Of a stretch of DNA of 64,000 nt, positions 54,886 to 64,000 are shown in pieces. The notes below the pieces were generated by a model, which saw only the letters and a list, made by a program, of their open reading frames with translations, did no database searches and had not been told where the DNA came from. Numbering within the stretch: position 1 is the stretch's first letter; every line of letters begins with the position of its first letter. Source of the DNA: Ascaris suum (taxonomy: Eukaryota; Nematoda; Chromadorea; Rhabditida; Ascarididae); the NCBI GenBank assembly GCA_013433145.1, contig CM024191.1, positions 7,022,501-7,086,500 on the forward strand. Reading direction: 5' to 3'. The translations under genes and the position numbers were made by a program.

Positions 54886-57800
54886 ATGAGGGAAGCACAG
54901 CTTCAGCTGCTTTTGGCTTTGGCGATGTTGATTACAACACTGCTTGCAGGATTTGCACCTCTCAAGGTTGGTTAATCGTTTAAGTGGTGCGCATCTTCTG
55001 GTTTTTCTTGCTCGTGTTATTTCGTCACAAAATTACACGGCCAGTCACCCCTTTAATATATAAGTCAATTTTGCGGAAGGAATCACTTGATCTAAATTAT
55101 CACTTATAGGTGGAGCAGCAAAGTGAGTATACGCAGTGTTATATACAGGTGGCTACTCCACCAGCAGGTAGTGCGTCAGTAACACAACTACTATCATTTA
55201 CACTCTTGTCGCGATTTTAGCAAAGAAAGTTATCTGGAGTAGTTAAGCAATTGGCCATAAAATATAATCCCAAACAGTGAGCAATAAAGCCTCATCGCAT
55301 TACCTAGACGGCACCGATGAGAACTCATGTTCTCACGTCTTCACGCGACTTTGCCAGTTTCCTATGCTTATCTGTCTTGTTAAGACACATCCGAGCCAAA
55401 AGCGATGTTGAAACGAAAGTGCACACGTCAAGTAAATAACATTTCTAATACTTAGTTGGACGACAACCTGATCTCTATAAGTTTTTGGAGTTTCGAGGTT
55501 CAGTAAACAGGCTCAGCAGAAAAGCAAACTTAGAAATTGTTTCGAAAAAGATTGAATGCAAAATTCATCAGCAACTCATTGATAGAAACCAGATCGACTT
55601 AAAGCACTATCTCAAATGTTAGGCTCCTCCACAAAGGGTATTGCTACCAGAAACCCCTCCAATTGGATTCAGAAAATATTCTCTGAAGACTACCTTTCTG
55701 TCGAACGCATCATGCTGTAAGCTTTCATCCCTAGCGAGATTTGAGCTTCATCCCTTTGAGTTCCGAAAATGGAGATATTTAAGGCGCCCATAAAACGGTT
55801 CGATCGAGTGGGAAGATAATTTTTGGAATCTGGACAAAGAGTAGCCCTAACGTCGTTTCGTTCGCTAAGTTGGATCAGAAGTGAAGTGGGTGGAGAAACG
55901 GAAAAGTCTGGCCTCCGCGAAATGTAATTTTTGTTAATCAAAGACACAAGAATGCTATAAATAGAAGTGCCAGTGAACGGGACAGGAGGAATCAACCCGA
56001 ATATTTGAAAGCGTCAACTCTGAGCGTCTCACTAACGAAAGCGATATATAAGGAAGGGAAAGTTCATGGATAGCAAAACGTGTTTAGGCGCAACAAATGT
56101 TTGCTGCAAAACAGCTGGCGTAGCTCCAGCGCCTATAACTGAATATCAAAGAAAATTGAGACGGTCGAAAATGGTGAGGATAAGATGATAGTGAGCGGAT
56201 TTCTGAAAACGAGACTCATAACAAGCCTGGATTTCCGGACCATAAAGTTTGCTTGCTTGTGCTGAATGTTAAGTTTAAATGTGCAGTCCGAAGGACATGA
56301 GGATAAACAAATCTCTTGCAACACACGTTGTTGCTTCGAAGAGCCCCCGAGGGGAGTTTTTTGAAAAGTGCTGAAGTCAGCTTGGTTCGATGCAGCGGCA
56401 TTGATCTTCATGGCGGGCGGAGGCCAACCGTGAATATAAATACAAGCGAGAAGCAATCGTCCTCCGGTGGCAGGTAATACTAAAGAAAAAGTGCAAAACG
56501 ACTTGAGGGAGTTACACTGAGAAAAGGACGGAAGAAAACTTTGCAAATGGTGTTCCGTTTTGCATGAAGCCCCGAAAAGTAATCCATTTGATGAGATCGC
56601 AGAGGTGCTGCATTCGAGAACTGTACACATGGAAGTCAGAATTGTGCAATGCTGATTAAATTATCTGACACCAACTAATGGGAATGTATGGAGGTTACAT
56701 TCATCGAAAATCAGCCACTATGAGCTTTTTTCTATAGCCGCGATGTGCAAATCTAGCTTGAAAGCATTATTCCCAAAATATACTCAGGTCGCAATGTTGT
56801 CCAGGTCGCAGTGTGGTCGTCAAAGTGTGATTTGTTTAGGTGCTGACTGTGGTCAAAAACAATAGACTACCGAGTCGGAAGATCGAACGTATACTTAGCA
56901 TGCTTTCTTGCTTCGCAGGCGGAGTCTTTTTGGCGACCTGTTTCCTCGATGTTATTCCACATGTCAAGTGAGTTCCTGAATACTTTTGCATGCAGTTTTA
57001 CGCTAGTAACACTCACTATCAACCGACTCCCTCGTTTATACTACTCACTGAGTAGTAAAAGGGTAACTACGCTATCGGCGCTATCATTATTTGCTATTAT
57101 GCGCCAAGCACTGTATTATACTGGATCGGTCCAATAGATCTTATCGTTCCATTCTCCCAACGAACTTACGTCTATGCTTACGCCTTTAACAATCTCAATG
57201 TGATCCCTGACCGTTCACGACGAACCAGTTGGAAAACGGAAAATAGGCCGGCCCAAATACACATGTTGCTCATTCGTGACGGTCGTTCTTGGTGCAGACG
57301 ATATACGGAGAACGTTGGTCGTTTTTACGACTGCCCGGTTTTTGTTTTGACGCAGTGAATTATTTAAAGAAAAGCAGTCAAGAAGATATGATGTTGGAGA
57401 TTATGAAAAAGGCATTCTTCAATTGCACATGAAGCTTATAAGTTCTCAAACTGTATGTGAGCGCTCTGGCGATAATTAGCAGCTTTTTTTGGAAATCATT
57501 TGTCTGATGCGTTCAAACAAAGGCGCAATCGGGCTCCGGGTCTTTAGACAGAGTTGAGATCTAGGCCACCTGCTGCACGAATGGAGGTATGAGAGGGCTG
57601 ATGGTTTACGGATTGTAGGATTGGGATCACTACCATCTGTACATCAAGAACTCTCTTACGAAAAAGATTGTGAAGGGCTGAAGATCCTTGGAGAGGCATA
57701 AGCGATGCCATTGATGCTCCAGGAATTTCTGAGCACAGGCTCCAGCTCCAGTATGAAGTCAGCTTCGGAAATTACGATGGAAATATGCAGCTGTCTGCTT

Positions 57801-60800
57801 TCACGGGTGATCCAAATAAAAGTCAAAAAGCTCCAGTGAGCCGGACTTTATAGCAGAACTTACCGAGATGTAGTAGGTTCCTTTTTTCGTCAAACTGTGC
57901 AAAAAGTAACTACACATAACATTTTGTTTTCTGGGAAAACCTAGCTCTTCTTACTGAGAGTCCTTGCTGTTTCCTGCTCAAGACAACTATTTTTTTGCCA
58001 CCACCTTCACAAGACTATCAATGCAATCTTCCCACTTTCAAATTCTCGGTGCGTAAGTGCTGTATCGAAAAACATTCGGATATACCTTGATGTTATTACT
58101 TCAGCTAGACGAAGGCATCGTTGAGTAGAGAGGCGTCAGTTTTTAGCCCTAAGTGCATAATAGCTTCTTTTATAGCGCAATTTTTTTCGAAACATAGCAT
58201 TTGCCAGTGTTAGAAATGTGAGAGTTTGCCAGTATTTTCGAAATTTGCCAATTTCGAAAAAAATTTTCGAAACAAACGCTGCTCTGGTGAACGCCATACG
58301 AGATGTTTCCTCATGTTGTTTATTATGAGTGTCTCAGTGATCCTTCATTTTCGATATCAAAAATTGGCAGCATAACTTTTCAACACTTTCTATTTCTCTA
58401 TCGATTGAAAAAATGGTGATGCATCTTATTGCAATTCAACAGTTCGGGGGAGATTGTCGCGCCATTAATTAGACCCACGTGAAGCATTTGTAGCGCATTT
58501 TCTTTCCGACTTGTAAAATTCGATTGGTGAAGCCTACTCAAGGTGTATTTTTCCAACCGACCGGTCGAAAGAAAAAGCATCATGCATGGATATTTTATTG
58601 AATCGCCACATATATCGGAGCTGAACCAATTGAAGTGGAACATCATAATCAGCGAAGCGATACCGACCACACCTTCGTTATAAAACAAAACGCAGCGCTC
58701 CGTCCTCTCGCGCTATCTAAAAACGACGGCAAGGGAACTTTGATGGCAAAGATTTCGTATGCAAGTAGGTAGGCCTTGATGAGTGGTTCCAGATCACCCT
58801 CGTGTTCGCCACATACTGCCAGTCCGTGATGAGTTATTGATAAAATAAAATTACGCATGCAGTTTGCATGAATTGTGCCGCAGTTTCTTGAGCGAAAGTG
58901 TGAAGTAGTGGGTCGTCAAATTAAGACTGGTGGCTCAAGTTTGCGTGAAGTTTATCATTGCTTTGCATCACAATGAAATAGTTTCTTTCACTTTTTTCTC
59001 TATCTTGTGTTTCTAAGTGGTTTTGTTTCACTTAAATATTTTCGGTTTTCACTCATAATCGCGTCCTTGCAAGCATGTTTTGCTGAGATCGTCTCAACTT
59101 ACCATGGGCCCTCATTATGGTAGTTTGTGACCCCCCTCAGCGTAAGGTACGGTCTCGAAAACTTCGATGTCCCTCTTTTTGCCCAGCTAGAAGAACTCAT
59201 TCATTGCACTAGCAAAAAAGTTGCTTGTGCTATTTCACCCCAAGCGATAACGCTAACCGTAAGTGGTGCTGTAAACTTCTGAAGTTCGTCTTTGACACCT
59301 CTTCCCCTCCCTCTCACTCCTTATTTTGTCGGTTTCAGGCTTATGTACTAACAGAACATAGGTCAAATTACTTTGCAGTGAAGGTGATAAGATACGAAAC
59401 ATTCGTTTCTTAACAACGAAGGTTGGAACACTTCAAATACTAAAAATGCTTCCAGCGACACAAGGATTCGTTAAAGAAGCTGAGATTATGTATAAAAGGA
59501 AGCTCACCGAGGCGACATACAACTGTGTTCTGCATTGAGTGAGTTTTTTGTTTTAAAAGTGAAATAAACTCCGTTCGCATTTGCAGTTTGAATTGCAGCG
59601 GAAACTTCCATATGTTCAACAAGAACTCTTCACTAAATACGCCCTATCCTCTACCGGAGTTGCTTTTTTGTATTGGCTTTTTCGCCGTATATCTACTCGA
59701 GGAACTCTGTCTACGACTCTTCGCACATAAGACGCCTAGCATACACTCTCATACAAGGTTTATTTTCAATCCTTGCTGCTGTCAGATGCCAGTTTTGCGA
59801 TCTAAGTCCTGAGACTCTTCCCACTGTACTGAATAAAACAGTGTAAGTCTCGCACAGCGAAAGAACACCGGCACCGATATCCTAGGATCAGGAGATTTGT
59901 AGGGGAATAAAGTTTGGTGTTTTTTTTGGATCTAAATTTACCGTAACTGTCGCAGTATAACAGCGTTCGATAAGTGCCGATTATACATTCAGCTACTCTG
60001 CGAAAAACGCGCATTGTGCCTTGCCCAATAGGGCACTCTCCATCTTGTTTGTCATTGTTAAGGAAGGAGCGAAAGATCAGTCATGATGGAACTGTTGAGG
60101 TTGGAGAAGACTTCTGAATTAAATCGTCGAAAATTGCTTTCTTTATAGAGCTTCAGAAGCACACGAGGAGCCGTTGAAAGCTTTTGAATGCTCCGAATGT
60201 GAATGTGACGGCCGTGGTAAAATTCAGGCGAAGAATTGTGGAGATGGTATGGACTCCGTCGCATATGGACAACTTCGTAAAATGTAAGCGTGATGAGGTT
60301 TCATCATAAAGTAATGGCAAAGTATTGTCACGTAGATATTCGAGTTAACAATTAAAGCTTTCTCTATATTGTTTCGCTCTTGTATTCACCGAGCGAGTTT
60401 CTGTTGAATGCGTTCATCAGTTGGCAGCAAAAATTTTTAAAGAAAGTATTATGCAAAAACATCCGTCCTACTTAGTGTTCTTGCAGGTCTTCAATAGCCG
60501 AATCGTTGAACAAGGCGGAGACCACTACTTTGCAGTCGATCACGTTTGCAACAGCGATGTCCTTCCACTCGATTCTGGAAGGGCTTGCCCTTGGAGTGCA
60601 AGTAGCACATGATACTCCTAAAAGAATTACTAAGTTTTGAATAGCCCAAAACTTCATATTACACGAAAAATTTGATATTATGTGAATGAAGATATGTCAC
60701 AATTAGGGCAAGCTTTGCGCCGTTGCGTTTCTGCTTATCATAATAAATTTCTCCGCAGCCACTTCAATTTGCCTTCGGCGGTACATTTTCGCGTTTCGTA

Positions 60801-61431
60801 ACTAAATCAACTTTGAGCCAGGCCAGCCTTTTTATTGCAGATTTTGGTTTAGTACGTGAAACTTTTTTCGGCAACATCAAAATTCCATCTGACACGTGAA
60901 AGCTTTTTTTACTGACATATAAGTGAAGAAACCATTCATCTATGCGTAACGGTTTCTCGAGGGAATGCTTTTGAGCAATGTGCAATCATCTGTAACTGAT
61001 TGTTCATTCGTTTGAGCCTTTGTTGATCACGCTGAGTCGTGAGACTCATTTTCTCAAAACCCCATTTATGGCATTATCTCTCGCAGAAGTCTTGATTTTA
61101 CAAGTAAATTTCAGCGCTTTTTCTATTACCTATATTGTTTTATTATTAGAAGGATGAATATCTATGGCATATTAAACCGAGAGTTGTTTGCTGAGGATAA
61201 AAGCACCTTTGTGATAGGCTCTCAAGAGCTTATAATAAAAATTTTCAGGATAGCACAACAGGAATTATGTCGTTGTTCATCTCACTAATGATTCATAAAG
61301 GGATCGAAGCATTCAGTGTCGGTTTGCAAATTTCCAAGTCCAATTCTCGACGGCTCAAAGTCGCGGCGATAACTATTCTCATTTACTCACTTATGACGCC
61401 CGTCGGCTCCATTATTGGCATGTGCATTCAG
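54886..61431 (+). CDS. ZIP (SLC39) zinc transporter, partial: continues past the right edge
   Basis: ZIP proteins import Zn2+ and related metals into the cytosol from outside the cell or from vesicles. Five exons join in phase into 226 codons: 54886-54966, 56840-56967, 59587-59757, 60487-60601, 61249-61431. TM1 is LQLLLALAMLITTLLAGFAPL, TM2 LSMLSCFAGGVFLATCFLDV (about 46-65, followed by IPHV), and TM3 PLPELLFCIGFFAVYLLEEL. A short loop has little of the His-rich sequence seen in some relatives. TM4 carries HSILEG (H154, E158) and TM5 HKGIEA (H181, E185), the paired metal-site motifs of the family. TM6 is ITILIYSLMTPVGSIIGMCI. The expected TM7-TM8 exon (about 60-70 aa) was not found before 64000, so the gene is cut by the window end. 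It is closest to the SLC39A1-3 (ZIP-II) type. An acceptor at 54858-54859 precedes the ATG by 26 bases. Exon 3 could also start at 59599 in the same phase. Confidence 0.93.
54967..56839 (+). other. ZIP intron 1
   Basis: About 1.9 kb. It contains two unusually long minus-strand open frames (56133-56630, 165 codons; 55690-55995, 101 codons) and a plus-strand stretch near 55510-55620 (KKIECKIHQQLIDRNQ). These could be fragments of a retrotransposon, but no catalytic motif was recognised. Confidence 0.4.
56968..59586 (+). other. ZIP intron 2
   Basis: About 2.6 kb without a plus-strand exon. Minus-strand frames at 58649-58858 and 58398-58688 look protein-like (CGEHEGDLEPLIKAYLLAYE) but lack a recognised family and overlap in different frames, consistent with a decayed insertion. 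Confidence 0.4.
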
Positions 61432-64000
61432 GTTGTATTAATTGAATGCTCATTAAATGAATGTTATTCCTATAGAACATACTGCAGGAAATGTAAAACT
61501 AACTTATTTGTCCATTTTCGGTTTCGCGAGCTATGGAGCAAGCGAAAGTAATACCATGTGGGTAAAAGTAATTTCTTTTGAGAGCAAGATCTCGACGCGA
61601 GTCTGACTTTTGTAATAGGGACTTCGGAAAGGTAGATGTGAGTAGTTTTTTATGACTAGTGACTGGATTTGAAGGACATCGATGGAAGATTCCTGGAAAT
61701 TGGATAGGTTGTGCAACCTAATGGTGATTAGTATTACAGCTTTTGAGAATGTTTTAGTTTTGCTTAGAGAAACAACAACCACATATCATAAGCAACAGAA
61801 TAAGTATTTTGTGGCTTAGACTTTAGCGTTGATCAAAATTAAGTAGTGATATTACGGGAGGCTGCTGTGGAATAAGCACTTTTCGTTCACGATAGTTTGC
61901 AATGTTCTCTGCAGTGCTCCTCACAAATTATTCAGCTTCATTCCTATATTTATGCTTTTCAGAGATCTTTGGGTAATTTGCTTAAGAATGAAAACTCCTT
62001 TTTTTACTGTACTTCTTGTTTTTTTAATGCCAAGGAGATTCATTCAAGACTGCTTGCTTGCTCAAAGATGAGCGTTTAAAAGAAATATACTGTATATACG
62101 AAAAAGGCATCTCTTATAAATTTTGTTGAAAAGTTTACTACGCTGTCTATTTTGCCTACCATAATGGTCATATTCTGAGAAAGTTACGTATCTAAGCCGA
62201 ACATGGAGGCACCCGAACTTTTTCGTTTAGGAATCACAATATTTGATTGGAATTACGGACGTTTGGTTAGAGGCAGTAATCAAAAACTGTGCTACTGGTG
62301 GTTCATTTTATTCGATGAATTTCGAGAACATCCAGCACTGAAAATAACAGGAGGACTTGAAAAAGACAGAAGAATGTCACGGATGAAATGTGTGAGGGTG
62401 CCGTGAATTGCTTTGCCCTCGTAGGATTGCGCTAATCACTACGAAAAGCGATCTCATGATGCATTATTATCAGCAATGTTTTTTGATTTCTTAAGCATCA
62501 AGGAATTCATTTTGAAAGTCTTAGAACGTGTCAAGTTTCATGGCAACCAATTTCATGCCTAGAATGTGATGCCATCAGCCATAATCAAGAACCCAAAATT
62601 TATGTCGTCTAAGTCCCAGTAGGTTTACCTTCGCGTGAAGATTTACGTATGAATAGATCGTCGCATGACATCCCATGGCATAGCGTCATTGCTGCAGTAA
62701 CGAAAAAAAAAATTGATGCCTGGGCTTAATTTGATACCCGTCACTGATATCCGTCGGTTCGAAACTGCTTTTTACCCTCTATTAGGAAGAACGCGTGATA
62801 TTTCTTCGCTGTTGTCAATCAAGGTCCGTAGCAAGCGTCTCAGGTAAGGGTTAGCGTAACATTTATTTTTGTTATGGTGGGGTGACAGGTAGCAAACAAA
62901 TGCGCTGTCGTGAAATATTTATGTCAACAAAGCATCGGTAAAGTCCGCGAGGTGCAGTAGTTTATTTCGTCAGAGTTCGGAAGGATCGAGGTAAAAAATG
63001 TAGCCTTTGAGACTGTTGCATTTCGTCTCCTTCATCAGTCAATATCCTAGCATAATTTTACTGTTTGGCTTCAGCAGCCGTTATTCCCTGTGCTCTGAAA
63101 GGGCTGTAAGTGGTGGAACAGTATTCTTTTAAGAAAGAACAGGGAACAGCAGGAAAGACGCGTTGAAAGAAATTAATCGTGCATGGATTAGTTCATATCG
63201 AACGGTCTCTCAAATGGAAAGCGCACATTTCACTTAAGAAATGAGAGAAAATTTGGAACAGTATTTGAATCTTAAGAGAGATTTACAATCGATGTCCTTA
63301 CTATGCAAAAAATAAAAGGGAAACATACCATTTGGCAACAGAAGCGTAACGCATTATAAATGCAAGCAAAAATTCTGTGAGCAAATCTCTGCTGTTGCAT
63401 CTAAGAAGACAAGGCGTTCTCCTCTCGAGGGGAAAAAAATTCTTCCCTATTAATTCTACCGCTTGATTTTGACATGCTGTTCACCTTCCGTTCCTTAATA
63501 TATTTGAATGTTATTCACGAGAATGACGGATGCCTAGCTGACCATGTCTCATTCGAAATGCAACAAAATCCTCTCGCTACCGCATACACTTGCATATCTT
63601 GTCTGCGCATCAGCGCATATGATCATTTAATCATGACAGTTTCGCAAGTGTAACGGTAGCGAAGGGAACTTCACATATTTTGCAATCCACAAGAAAGATT
63701 TGCCTATAGACGCCGAAATTTTGTGAACACAGGACCAAAGACTCAAATTCGCTACAGCCTATCTGAAAACAGATGTATCGACCACCTCGGCGGCCAAGAA
63801 AACACTCAAGTTGGTTTCAGATCTTTTGTGCCACATTGCAACTATTGCATCTTCTTCGAACCTTTCTTACTCAAAACATTCCTCGAATTATGAGAAACGA
63901 GCTTCTTTTTACGACAGGGTAGTGTTGAAACAGCGGAAATCAGGTCTCTGGTGATTTTTGGTTAAACCCCCTCGCTTGTGATGCTTTTAGTCATGGCTGT
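61432..64000. other. Downstream of ZIP exon 5; no exon identified
   Basis: The missing C-terminal ZIP exon was sought and not seen. A candidate short exon with a strong CAG|GTAAGG donor ends near 62847, but its translation does not resemble ZIP TM7-8. Other open frames (61531-61782 on -, 62203-62406 on +) are unrecognised. Confidence 0.4.

Noticed and set aside
56919..56967. Shorter version of ZIP exon 2 starting after cttcgcag
   Set aside because: The frame stays open upstream and encodes the expected TM2 start (LSMLSCFA) back to a good acceptor at 56838-56839, in phase with exon 1.

Overview
This window is AT-rich eukaryotic DNA with multi-exon genes, TTTCAG-type 3' splice sites, long repeat-filled introns and many homopolymer runs. 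The protein content and splice signals point to a nematode. Abundant CR1/L2-type LINE debris, poly-G tracts and multi-kilobase introns would suit a clade V strongylid-like parasite, but that placement is inference. I assembled genes by hand from short exons. Acceptor, donor and reading-phase agreement were required at each junction, and most simple long ORFs turned out to be intronic or antisense shadows.

Layout, left to right. (1) 1-5.1 kb: no supportable gene; a (TA)52 microsatellite and poly-G/poly-T runs. (2) 5.1-16.85 kb, + strand: a complete PHACTR (phosphatase and actin regulator) gene of 12 coding exons, 552 aa, ending in the diagnostic FHRP tail, with a probable 5' UTR exon. (3) 16.85-30.8 kb: repeat-rich intergenic DNA with a diverged repeat family at 17.0-19.5 kb, a dead CR1/L2-like LINE on the - strand (about 22.3-25.2 kb), a minisatellite (25.4-25.7 kb) and a purine-rich block (26.2-27.1 kb). 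(4) 30.9-43.6 kb, + strand: a nematode globin of 8 exons, 490 aa, with a 313-residue low-complexity N-terminal extension ahead of the globin fold. Its introns contain, on the opposite strand, exons of a rhodopsin-like GPCR (34.25-36.0 kb, possibly to 38 kb or beyond). (5) 45.0-49.8 kb, + strand: a chain of four small phase-consistent exons, encoding either a 130-aa orphan protein or a 3' continuation of the globin gene. (6) 54.9-61.4 kb and off the right edge, + strand: the first five coding exons of a ZIP/SLC39 zinc transporter with both histidine-glutamate metal motifs.

The named genes are not an obvious pathway: PHACTR links G-actin sensing to protein phosphatase 1, the globin binds haem, and ZIP imports divalent metal. 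They are ordinary neighbours on a nematode chromosome. The most unusual arrangements are the antisense GPCR interleaved with the globin gene, the globin's long N-terminal extension, and heavy use of GTT 5' splice sites (11 of 23 introns in the three named genes). No rRNA, CRISPR or prokaryotic operon features were seen, and no convincing tRNA.
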